From Hydractinia symbiolongicarpus (Eukaryota; Cnidaria; Hydrozoa; Anthoathecata; Hydractiniidae): a stretch of 64,000 bases of DNA. The DNA is taken from positions 10,788,001 through 10,852,000 of the forward strand of contig NC_079879.1 of the NCBI RefSeq assembly GCF_029227915.1, in the 5' to 3' direction. Under the pieces are notes generated by a model that was given only the letters and a program-made list of their open reading frames with translations, made no database searches and was not told where the DNA came from. A program made the position numbers and the translations under genes. Below, piece by piece: positions 44,374-56,630 of this stretch. Numbering within the stretch: position 1 is the stretch's first letter; the number at the start of each line of letters is the position of its first letter.

Positions 44374-46495
44374 ATTATTTTTTTATTCTGGGGTGTTCTA
44401 GTTTTAATTTATGACAGGTTTTAATGTCAACATGGATGTGTAAATATTTCTTTTTCTTACATTTGCTGGCTAGCTTTTCTGCTAGCTGTTTTTGTCTACT
44501 TTAATGAATTCAAGTTTATATTTTATCAATCCAATGAAATGTTTCAAGTTTATATTTTTCTGATGAAAATAATGGTGATAGCATTTGATTGGGTGACTCT
44601 TCTCATCAAGTCTTTAAATAACGTATAGTCTAATTAGCTTCTTTAAAGAGAAAATTATTTCGATTTTTTTGGTTAAATGTTTTGTTAGCTTTAGAGAAAC
44701 TTAGGATAGTCAGATCGAAGTGTTAGAAAGTTTTTTTTACAAAGTTGTGTAAAACTATTCACAAAGGCTGCCTTCTTTAGCCTGAGGCATACCCTGGACT
44801 ACAAAAGGGCAGCTTTAGGCTAAAAAGGATCGATAAGTCTTGTTTGGTATGTAGAGTTTTTTTATTTGTCTTAAAAGTATAAGACTAAATATTTATTTTT
44901 TCCTTATAATTTTTAAAGAATGCAAAATTACTGTGCATAGTACCAAGCGCCGCTACACTTTGGAATTTGTGGCAAGTTTTATCCACGTTATATTGTTATG
45001 AAATGTTTATTTATTATTGTTGTATCTTGAAAATGATAATTTTTTAGAATTTTTTAAGAAACTTTGATTGTTACATATTTCCACTTTTTCACCCTTCTCA
45101 ACTCAATACCTAAAACCTAAAAATTACCACAAAAGTTGTTAGAATCAAAATTTTCACATATGTACTGAACTAGCGTGAACAGAACTGACTTAATAGTGTC
45201 TCAGTGTTTTTCTCAATAAGACGCCAGTCATTGCTTTTTGCCTGTTTATTTGACGAAAAAATGTTTCTGAACATTTTGTACTTAAATTGGTTGCATTCTA
45301 GTGTATTAGACGAAAAGTTGTTTTCTTGTGCAACTATAAATGTTTTATTATTATTCGAATTATTTTGCATGAGAGTTTTTCAGAAAGATCTAAGTTTTTG
45401 AGTTCATATTTTTTTTCTTTTTTAATAACTAATTATTAAGCTACCATAATGTGATATGGTAGAATTATTTACTCACAAATTTACATACAAGACAAAATCG
45501 ATTACTTTTTATTAACGAAAACAAATCGTAAATTATTCGACTGTTTGAAAACGTCATGATGAGTGACTGAATTCGAGAGGACGTCGACTGATACACGTCA
45601 CAGCTGGAGATGTTTTTTTTTAATGACTTTTACCAGTTAAGCATATTCAATAAGTTAATCCTTTATACATTTTAAATGGTTATTATCTATGTTTTTAATA
45701 TGAAATTAATAGTTTTTGGAAGTAGTTTTTACGTTTCCTTACCGTTGTCGTGAGACACCCTTATTTTTGGTATTTTACATTTTCTTAGTTATAAAAAAAT
45801 ATTTTATCACTTATTATTTTAATTTTTTCCCTTTATATCTTTAAAGTTCAAATTTTTTTTGAAAGAAAATGTTACAACAATTATTATAAAAAAAAGTTGT
45901 AATTGCATATTGTATTTTATCATTTATATAACAATAATGATTTTTTTGACGAAAGGGTAAATTATATGATTTTTTGAGATGAAGTTGCTTTTCAGAATTA
46001 TGTTTTTGTATGTTTAAATATTATGAATATTCTCTGTAAGCGTTTCAACTGTTTCCCGCCCTAAATCCCCCTGCCTGCTAGTTGTTCGTTGGACAATCAC
46101 GAATCAGTACTATGTTTCTTACTCGCTCTTACTTCATTAACGGTGAATCTAAATGGTTTAAATCCTGATCAGCAAAGTGTCAAAATCCTGTAAAATGAAT
46201 TAAATTCCCACTGGAACGCTTGCAGGGACTGTTTTTCTACCGCACAAATTGTTTATATATTAAGAAATTGTTACACTCTGATAGTACTACATTATTTTGT
46301 GTATCACCCGCTTTTTATTTGAGTTGGAGTGGTATATATAGAAGAGAATAAAATAATCACGTTGAAAATGTTTTAAAAGAGTTCTAACCCTGTTGCGTTT
46401 CCTATAACCTAACGTAGTAGTATTGTAGTGTAGCCCTGAAAAAAATATATTGCGTATTAAAAAAATACCAGTGTTTTTTTTTGTGTCTCATTCAG

Positions 46496-46600
46496 GCGTT
46501 GAAAGTTGTACCGAAATTACGAGCTGAGCTACACAGGGTGTGCCGCATTGCTAAGCAGACCATGGCACAAGCACAAATTATTCTGCAAATTTGCTGGTAA
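46496..46600 (+). other. Candidate orphan exon
   Basis: A strong acceptor (T-run, then CTCATTCAG) precedes a 34-codon open frame beginning 'ALKVVPKLRAEL' and ending TAA at 46,598; a GTAAAA donor also sits at 46,596. Base composition is less AT-rich than the flanks. No family recognised. It could be a non-coding exon, an alternative CPEB terminal exon or chance. Confidence 0.25.
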
Positions 46601-47530
46601 AAGCATCAATACATGCTCTCTCATGAAAAGATCACATTACTTTCACAATTTTTGAGCTTGATAATGGTAAAAAAATTCCCTTCTCTATATTTTCCCACGT
46701 TTTATTCGTGGTTCTGCTGTTGTTCCGTTTTTGTGAATAACTTCGTAATTATTAATGGCCAGTTCTGATTGAGCATTAAAAAGTAAATGTATTTCAGCCT
46801 CATAACATTGTTTTCATTAAATAACTTTTACACAAAATTTCCACGCTAAATGCAGCCAGCTCGAACTATATATCCCCTGTTTTGAAATTTAAATAAATCT
46901 TTTACCATACACACCTTTTGTTGTAAGAATTATTTTTAAAACAATCATTGAAGCTCAATTTTGAGAATGTTCAAGAGTAATGCCGAAGTTTGATTATAAA
47001 GAGCCACATTTTTGTGTGTAAAATTGACAGGGTAGAAAATACTACTATGCTGTAACCAGTCGTCCATATTCTCGTTTATTTAACATGTGTTTAAATGAAA
47101 CTTCGTTGATTTCTTTAACAATACCACGAATCATGATACTCGAACAAAAGAATGAGAATTGTAAAAGATTGAGTATGATGTACAATTCGTTTCATTATAT
47201 TATTACTACTTCTATGCCACTAATTTCTTCAAGAGAATGTGAAGTTAAATATGTCTGACTTCGAATTTTACTAAAAAAACAAAAAAAAATATTGTCTGAT
47301 GATCGAGTCTTGCGCATCATTTTTAGAAAATGTTTAAGATTTTAGGAATCAAGCCTTGCCAATTATCATAAACAGAATTCTTACAAAAACAATGTATACA
47401 GCAAATTTTAAAATGTTTTATCACTAGAACTTTAGGATCTTGTCCTAAGTGATAGGTTGACACTTTACACTTTACTGATTATATATATGTATGCAGAGAA
47501 CCTTTAGATGTATAGATACTAGGCTATTAG

Positions 47531-47821
47531 CAGGGTGTTTACCAGACCTTGAAAACCCTGAAAATCCCTAAAATTAAACAAGTTGCCTTCAGAACCATGA
47601 AATTCAGGTTAAATTTTTATAAAAACCCTGAATATCTTGTATTGACCAGTTATCCAAAGCAATTGGAATTGTCTATTTTGTACTTTTGAAGGTTGGTTAA
47701 AAAAGACATTTTTGTAGTCTTGTAAATCTGCTGTTTTAGTGATATATTTTCCATATGTTCCTCACAGGTTTCCATGAGGTATTTCACTGAATTTAATGCA
47801 ATAAATTAATTAGACACCCTG
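47531..47821. mobile_element. MITE with CAGGGTGT ends
   Basis: A 291-bp segment starting CAGGGTGT and ending ACACCCTG, with internal AACCCTGAAAAT and AAACCCTGAATAT words. The end sequence is related to the element at 36,209. Flanks (CTATTAG / TATAAGG) look like a diverged duplication. No ORF. Confidence 0.55.
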
Positions 47822-49240
47822 TATAAGGTTATCTCCGGAAATTAAAAGGCCTTGAACAAACTACCAGTCGCGATCTTAGGACACATTTAAGTTAATTAAT
47901 TCATTTTAAAACATCTACAATAGTGTTTGCACAGGTTGAGTCAAAATGAAGGAGGAAATTTCTAATTTTTAAAGAAATGAAAAAGAATCGAGACTTTGAC
48001 AATTAATTATTTTTGGCTAAGTCATGAAATTTCTAAGCAGTAACAAAAGTTGTCGAAAATAAACTGATTCTACTGAAGAATTTGATTATTTGTCTACTAC
48101 TTATTTGTTTTCTTTATTTGTAAATAGAGCCAAGATCTCAAAGTTTTGCATTCTTAAAAACCATATAACCGCATCGTAGGCGTGCAAGAGTCTTGGAAAA
48201 GATTGTTTATTTTCAGGTAATTAATTTCCGTGAGAAGTAAGGTATTTTTCAAAATATATCTTTAAATAGAGAGCTTTCACTTGAAATAGCAAAGTTTTTT
48301 AAGCTTTCAAAAAGCTGTTTAAAGCTGTAGCTTTCAACATTGTTTGTACATTCTTTGGTTTTCCCCCACTGCGCCAACAATGTTTACGTTTTTGCGTGTG
48401 GGTCAATACATATACCAGAATGCATCGCGTGAAAGCCGTATAGATGAAACGGGAATTCAACCAGTCCTGATATTTCGTAAGAATTAAATTTAGCGAAAAT
48501 ATAATTCGATGACATTTTTGTTCTCTTAATTAATACGATAGCGTTCTTTTTGTACAAACTGTTTTTCTTTCCACCAGGGTAATAAAATAAAATAAAGACT
48601 GTTGGAGTTAAAATCAATCTATCGTCATTAGTTTTCTGACTTGTCAGAACCTACTCGATATGCGTCCAATTTCTTGTTATAACTGGCAAAAATACATGAA
48701 AGCTATTGATTGACGAGAGGCATATTTGAAAATGTTTCTTAAGAAAATTACATTTTACCACTAGTATAAGTTTCTAGTCCGTTAACTAGTTAACCAGTCC
48801 GTTTCTTATAAAATGCATTATTTTACAAAAAAGTGCAGCGAAAAAAAATTGTTTTTCAGTCATTGTTATATGGGAGACTCCTTCAGTATTCACTATTCAC
48901 TGTATTTTCGCCTTAGACAAAAAAACAACAACTTCAAGGTTAGTTATCAATCATTCCAGGCTTGACATTTAAAATTCTTAACATTTCTCATAAAAGCCAA
49001 AGTATAATCTCACACTTTCTCTTCTTTCTTTTTTGGAAAACTCTAGGACGTTTTGTCCAGACTGTCATTTTAGGACAACAAAAAAATTATCAATCCGTGC
49101 AAACAGTCAGAATGTACAACTTGTTAAAATATGCTATATTCATGGTATTATATATTTAGAACACATATTTACATACAGGTGTGTCTGAGTTCATACATCA
49201 TGTGTTCATTGTCTCGTGTAAAACGGTCACGAATTTTGCT

Positions 49241-52200
49241 TTATCTGTACAGTTTATGTTCTTTAATGTATTCGATAACAGAATCAGCGACAAGATATTT
49301 GATGCTTTCATTTCGACTTAAAGCCAGTCTAAACACACATAAAAACAATTAAACATTTTGCTTAAGATAAAAGAAGAACATTTTCATTCCTTGAAATCAG
49401 AAAATATAATAACGTCCTACAGTTCAGTGTTTCAATTTTTGTTTCTCAATAATACAATATTATCTCCTACAACTAAAATAATGTATCAGAGAAAATCCCG
49501 AATCTCCGAGAAAACTTCGATTTAAAATCAACCAATGAGCACAAAGCCAGCTTGGCCACATCTTAGAGGATTTATTTATGTTTTTTTAAGTGAGTGAATG
49601 ATTAGCAAAGCACAAAAAGAAGTAACCATTAAAAAAGCGCGATCAGTATCTTGACAGATGAAAATCCGTTTGCGACCCAGCGCAGTTTTCCCACCTAGGT
49701 ATTCCAATTTCCAGGTGGTAAGAATATGCTGGGTCTTTCAATAAGTTTTCTAGGTTTTTCCCGACTTCACAAAATCTCCTGAGTTCTTCAGGTTTTTCCT
49801 AAGACGCAAGCAGCCTGCAAAAAGATACCATCAATACAGTTTCCGGTTTGCGTGAGAAGACGCCCTTGCCTCATTTACACATGAATAAATTAATAAATTT
49901 TAAATCAGAAACGATCAATTTGGATAGATAATGAATCTGTTTATAAGAAACAATAGGTTCTGTACTATTAACGGATACACAAAAAATACTATACTTATGT
50001 GAAAACAGATAACAAAAACAGTCAAATATTAATACGCAGCATCCGGTAGTGTCATCAATATCTCACCTTATTTTGGTTGAACTGATTTCATTGGGAATCC
50101 ATTCATCAATGATATGAATATTATCCTAATAGCAGAAAAAAAATCCTTCAGTGAAAAAAGTTTTCGGCGCTCATAAATGAAAGAAACAAGGAATAGACAC
50201 CGAAAACAACTACTTTAACCATTGAAAAAATGAGGGAATAATGAGAAGTTTTGAGATTGTTTTTGTCAATTTTAAGTCATATTGTTACGGGTGCTAAAAA
50301 AGTAACTTTTTGCAATGTAAGAACACAGCTAAATAACAACTGTTAACCACTCAAGGAGATATTACTTTTTTAGTTTTTTGACATACAAAGACATGTAACT
50401 ACAAAATATTTTAATTCAATGAAATTCAATTCAAATAAAGACATTTGACAATATTTTGAAAATCTCATCAGTTTTGTACTGTGAAGGAACAAGGTTGCAA
50501 ATATTTTTTCAGATAAATGAGGAAAATCAACTTTTGTGATTTTTAGGTTTTTTTGTAGGATGGTCGCGGAGGGGCGGGAACCCTAAAAGTTTTTAATGTA
50601 TTGGTACATAAAACCGGGTTCTTACAAATACAACAACAAAACAACATCAACAACAATAACAGCAACAAAAGAAAAACATGTACGCAGACATACTTTATAT
50701 TTTTGCAGGATTTTATGTTCATCAACAAATTTAATAGGGAATGAACCGGCTCGAGTAATAACAACTAAACCATAGCTGCTAGCAATGGCTTCGACCTAAA
50801 AGAAGAAGAATTAGACAGTTATATCTCTTAAAGTGAATTCCGACTTAAATACGATCTAATCGTATCTGATCATCAAAATCTAGTTGGTTGTTATCTTCAT
50901 TTTAGCAAGTGGTCACAGGAAAATATTGAATATTTTCCTATTCTAAATCTGAGACGTCTATCCGGATTAAAAAAAAAATACGTTATAAAAACAAAGATAG
51001 AATATTTAAGCTCTAATAAACATTTGGCTTGGTTTGCTGAAAAGGTACGAGCTATATAGCAAACTCACGTCATCATCTTTCCACAAACCAGGCACATTAA
51101 ATGATTCAATCAGATCGGCTCCACACAATAATTTGACTACGACTGAACACATAAATAAAAGTTACAGCACTGTTAAAACAGCACCGAAAAATTCAGGCCA
51201 GAAGGCAGGAGTACCGGGGAGTAGTAAAAAGTAATACTTTTCGTTTTAAAAACGAATTGTCAGTTCGTAAAGGACCCTTAAATTGCAGGCTGTGCGTATA
51301 GCGTTTCATGTAAACAACACAAGATACGGGGAACTAATTTCGATTCTCTTTAACTTATCTGTGATGGGCTTTGCTATTTTAGCCGAAGCATGTTTACCAC
51401 AAGAAAAAAGGGTAATAATGTGCATGTTATACATTTAACAACGGTAATAATAGGAAAAAAAAGGTGAACCAAGTCATATAATAATCTGTATAAATTACAT
51501 TGATATTTCATCGCTTATCCATACACATTATTTTAATCCATATTAATAAATTATATATGTCATAACAAAACTTATGAAACATGACTCGTTAACCACATTT
51601 ATGCAGTGTTCATGTCTTGTTTAACCAAGTCATCAAAAATTTATAGAAAGCGATCTTCGCTACGCAGCTTCTTTTTCAACAATTCAAACTTGTTTACTTC
51701 CCAAGAACAAAATATCATGAATTATGAGCACAATCGTAAATGAGGCATACACTAAATCAAAAAGTACCATCCAAATCGTTTTATTGCCAAAGCAGACAAA
51801 TAGGCAGCCCCGCCCTTTTTTAAACAGTTTATAAGGTAACCATATGATGTCACACAAACGATAGAAACACTATAGGAGGGAATAACCGCTCATGTTTTTT
51901 TAACGTGACCTATGCATAGCAACAATTTTCCGTGATCCAGAATTTTGTGTAAATAGAAAACTGAAATTGGTCGTCTCGCACCTGCGCGTACAATATAATT
52001 TTTGAATACATTTATTTTAAAAAATTGAAACACGAAAACAGAAATGTAGCGTCCACTTAATAAACTGTTGTTTTCAATATTAACTCATTTCATAACTTAG
52101 TTACTACAACAAACTTTAGTAAAAAAAAACATGCATTAAAACTCGAAAAACACAAAATGATTCCAATAATAATTAATATAAATATAATTTTTAAGGATGA

Positions 52201-55200
52201 TACTTCGTTTTAATATCATTGACGACGATAGTAATTAGACGGTGATGTCATAACATTACCCGATTTAATTATTATCATAGTACAGCATTAGTAAAAAAAA
52301 ATATTTCTTGTGATTGCAGTAGTGTCAGTTAAAAAAAAACAGATGACAACAAACTAAAAAAACTGTAACATCTCGTCAATACGAATGCACTTTTAAAACA
52401 TGAACCATATGTTGATAATGTTAAGAAGACCCTCAATCAAGGCGTCTTTCAATTTTTTTTCACAACCTCGGGTCTTAAAGCCTTTTTCTTCTTCTTTTTT
52501 TTTGACTGTTTTTAAAGGTTTTTTGCTATAACTTTTGCCACATATTAAAGGTTCTTCAGCAGACACAGACACAACAGAATTCCTGCAAAATCCCGTAAAA
52601 AAGGAGTTAAAATGGCAGTGTTAAAAATCCAAGTTCTTCTCCTCACAAGGGGTGCAACGCAAAGAATTACTAAGAGGATTTTGATAAAATGTTTTAGAAA
52701 CTGTCAAATTTCAAGGTTTTCAAGTTCTGTCAGACAGCCTATTAAAGTAAAAAAAAAGATTTCTTCTTGACATTTTTTAAAATAGAATGCTTACTTTTCT
52801 TCACTTTTCCAGACCAAATCTCTGGTAGAGTAACTAATGCATACAGCTGAGTGACCTTACAGGCTGATAATGTTCAGTAAAAAACTGTAAATGAGTTAAA
52901 AACGTATATGAGCAATAGTAACAATACATAGGCAAAAATAAACATTTACCGTTCGGTGGCAAGTCACTGCATTCACCAGATTGATTATTTGCTAGTTCTT
53001 GGAAATGTTGTAAAGCTTTTCGAGTTTCTGTCCAATCATCTTGCTCAGTTTCCCAAGTGCTTACTCTAAAGAATTAGAAAGTTCTACACTTTTCCTTTAC
53101 AAGGACATAAACCTAACCTTTCATAAACCAAAAAATTGGAACAAGCTAACAATATTTTACATGATTAGGGATCATTCTTCTGAAAAAACAAAGAATTTTA
53201 GTTCGAATATCTCAAATCATTTTTATGTTTACAGACCTTTAGGTTTTAGACATCACTGTTAAAAAAAAGGGAAATTATTACCAAAATTTAAGTAGTTATT
53301 TCGACATAGCAGCCTCACCAACAAGACATACACAACTTTACCTGAGCCAATCAGACGATTTGGTGGCACGTCTACACATTTCAATCCGATGGTCGGCAGC
53401 AACCAATCCCTGGAAAAAGAGAAATTTTACACAAGTTACAAGTCACCTTTTGTAATCGTAGCATAATCTTTAAGTCTTATTCTTTTCAAACCAAGCAAAA
53501 GTGAAAAAGGTTTTTTGCAACTCAGAAGTCCACATTTCATTTTAGTCAATCCGAATGTTATATTATACCGATGGTGCAAGTTAGCCAGAATTTTTGTTAT
53601 TTTTGTTGTGGTGTTTGTGGTGTTTAGGCTAAAATTTAAAATTAGAAATTAAAGGCCTTTTGATTGGTGCGTGCTCAACAGCAGGAATAAGGTAGTAAGT
53701 ACTGGAAGTTTAGCATGTGTGGTGGCAACTGTGAAGTTGCCACCACACATGCTAATAACACAGTGTGGCCACGTGCTCAAATTTTTATCACATTTTAGGA
53801 GAATTAAGCAGATTTGGGGTTAAAGTTTAGAAAACAATAAAAAAACACATAAAAACTAGTCCAATAAGGTGATCTTTTAAAGCCTTTCTGTTGTTAAATT
53901 TGAAAGGCTGTTAAAAACCATACAAAACTTAACAATTTATATCGAGTTTGAAAAATAAACACATCTCTCGAATGACACATTGAAAATCCATCCAATCTTC
54001 TTTTAACTACTCGGTAATATAAAATTTAGCAAGCTCTCCTAATAATGGCTTGATAATGGCTTGCAAAAAATACAACATGGGTGGCAGCTCTGTTTGAGCG
54101 GACAGGCTTTCATAAAGCCATCTGAAAAAGTGTTTGCTATTTTACTGAATGTATTTTAGATACTGTGTCTGATTCGAGGGACCCATGGCAAGTTTAATAA
54201 AAAAAAAATCACAACCAAAATGCTTTGACCATTTGGTTTGATTTTAGATTTTCAAAGAAATTAAAAAATTCAGACAGACAAACAGACAGAGATACAAACA
54301 AACAAACAAACCTTCTTTTTGTAACCATCGTGTGTTGGAGATACTATGCCACCAACAACATTAAATTTACCAGTTTTATGAAGAACATCTCGAGCCAGTT
54401 CTAAACTAAAAATGCTGATATCAAAAACCTTATTGTGGCATGTGCCTTATTGTGACATTAGAAGAATTACAAAATTTTTTTGACTTGAGACTCAACAAAT
54501 CCCATTATTACGGATATGTAAGAATCATATTATTTTTAAAATCTTAGGAAAAATATATTTTATATATTTTTGAAATAGTCAAAATATTTTTTCAAAATAT
54601 TTTGACTAGATTTAATAGATTTAGAGAAATTTTTACTTTTTATTTTTTGGGTGTGTTTACTCTAGTATGTATTAATTTTTATGTTTTAAATTTACATTAG
54701 TTTATTCTTCGGGGTTAACACAACATTAACAGCACAAAACCAAATAGAATATTATTGCATTAAATATGGTCATGGTAATTATTAAGGTTGCTAGGAGGGA
54801 GGACTTCCCAAGAGTTGCTTATTTAGTTGAGGAGGAGTATAATGAAGTGAATGTTTCATTCTAAAGCAAGAAGTTTAATTGAACACCTTTTGCTGGAGTA
54901 CGTTTTTAGCTAATTTTCTTGTTTCTCATGCTTTTAATAGCAAAAAAAACAAACACACACCTAAAGTATTATAAGCGCTATGTTTGCACACCTTTTAAAA
55001 TTCTGCTTTATAGTTTATTCATTGTTCCTTAATTGTAGTAAGCTTTCCTTATAACACATAGACTGACTAAAACAACAAATGTTAGACAAAAGGTCACTTA
55101 TCTAAAGAGGCGCTTAATCAGTTTAGAAGAGGGACTTACAGCGTTCCCACTTATTTAGGAGAATTTTAGTTGTTTTTACGATAAACCCAGGAAAAAACAT

Positions 55201-55643
55201 GCAAATATTTAGAGAAATTAGCAAAAGTATAACTTACATTCACAAGTAGCAAAAATTATCACATAAATTCAACAAGATAGACAAATTGGATTGAGCAAAC
55301 CTAATTTCCTAATAACCTAAAAGATTTTTTAGAGCGTGAGAACCCTGTATAAAGCGACTATATCGCAAAAAACTTTAATTATTAAAATTTCGACTCCCTG
55401 GGCTAAATTCAAATGAAATAGGTGTTCATTGAAATTCCCAAATGTGATATGGTACAATATATATTTAAGAACAATAAGAAAATATTGTCTTACTTTCCTT
55501 CTTATGGATGGTGAACCACGGACTTTTTGAGCAAATCAAAAGAAGAGCTTACCATATAAACGAAGATGCATGTGTGTTATTGGGCTGTAACAACCGCAAC
55601 TTAAAAGAAGCACATTCTTTTTCATAAATTCACCAGTTGCCAT
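49241..55643 (-). CDS. NMNAT: Nicotinamide mononucleotide adenylyltransferase (NMNAT)
   Basis: Exons (minus strand): 55,643-55,553; 54,400-54,312; 53,409-53,342; 53,065-52,950; optional 52,553-52,467; 51,142-51,069; 50,795-50,694; 50,125-50,067; 49,328-49,241. Phase is kept with or without the optional exon (257 or 228 aa). The enzyme joins NMN and ATP to make NAD+. Visible motifs are '[15 protein letters not shown]' (16-30; the T/HxxH nucleotidyl-transferase motif, His26), '[15 protein letters not shown]', '[15 protein letters not shown]', '[13 protein letters not shown]' (~153-165), '[11 protein letters not shown]' and 'ISSTKIR' (223-229, the SxTxxR motif). The vertebrate GSFNP loop reads GCYSP here. 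The optional exon encodes a Lys/Glu-rich stretch like the loop that carries the NLS in NMNAT1, but its splice sites are weak (acceptor GAAG, donor GTTGTG). No N-terminal targeting peptide is evident. Confidence 0.93.
52467..52553 (-). other. NMNAT: Uncertain NMNAT cassette exon (Lys-rich loop)
   Basis: In the frame that joins exons 4 and 6 it encodes '[14 protein letters not shown]' followed by Lys/Glu-rich residues. Using the better-looking CAG acceptor at 52,584-52,583 instead puts a stop after about a dozen codons. So it is either a weakly spliced exon, a truncating alternative exon, or intron. Confidence 0.4.
53711..53754. repeat. Perfect 20-bp hairpin in NMNAT intron 2
   Basis: TAGCATGTGTGGTGGCAACT (53,711-53,730) and its exact reverse complement (53,735-53,754) flank a GTGA loop. 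The stem has no mismatch, which suggests a recent foldback or a structure under selection. Confidence 0.95.
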
Positions 55644-56630
55644 TACAAAATAATTATTACTATAACTTACTATAACAAGAAAGCAGAAACTGGTTAATTA
55701 ACAACAACTGTACACTTTTCGTTGCTTTTGTGTTGGCATTTGGTTTTAGTTTTGGTGTTTTGTTACAGATAATAATCAAATGCAGTAAATGATCCCAGAG
55801 GAGAAATATAATCCATAATTTATATAAAAATTACCTTAATTGAAAAAAATATTTCTATTTTCACATGTTTGATTACTTAGGATTTCTGAAGGACATTCAA
55901 ACCATTCTAGTTAAACTCAGAATATGAGATGTCTGCACTGTCAAACACTCCCAATAAACAATCAAATAAAATACTCTCCCCTGAAATTTTATTTGTGCAG
56001 CATCTCGTAAATTTCTGAAAATATTTTAATCAAATCCTGCAAAAACCTAAATATTTCACACAAATCAACATTACAAAAACTGAAGTAAATCCCACACAAC
56101 AACCCTATCTGTATCCATAAACGAAATTTAAATGAATTAAGTAAGCAAATTTGTTAGCAGATCATATTCTATTATATTCATTCTCAATAAAATTAAGTAT
56201 TGTAAATATTAACTTCTATATTACATAAAAACACTTTTTATATTTTATGTTTAGATACTATTGTGCAAAATGTTCTGTCAGAGTGAAATATTCTTTTTTT
56301 AGCATCAACATAGAATTTCCAGTATTTTAATTTGTTATATTTCTTAGGTACTGAATTGTATTATTGATTTTTTTGTGTTCATGAAATGTAAAAATTCACT
56401 TAGTGTAGAAAAGAAAAGAGGATTCCTATTTCGTTTGACAGGTATTTTGCACAAGAACATCTTGATTCAAGTATAAATATACTAACTATACATTATCCAT
56501 TATATATATACACAAGTATTGATAAAATTTAATATTGTTGTATATATAAGGAGCACAAAATTTTATAACAAGTAAGTAACTCATAACAAAATCACAATTT
56601 TTCATTAATAATCAATAACACTTTTAATGT

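Larger units (their letters stand above)
44374..49240. other. CPEB 3' UTR and intergenic region
   Basis: The first part is presumably CPEB 3' UTR: TTTTAT at 44,381 and TTTTAAT at 44,402 and 44,419 match CPE sequences, and an imperfect foldback lies at 44,770-44,829. A candidate orphan exon is at 46,496-46,600 and a CAGGGTG-ended MITE at 47,531-47,821. Nothing else is recognised; the rest is AT-rich. Confidence 0.5.
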
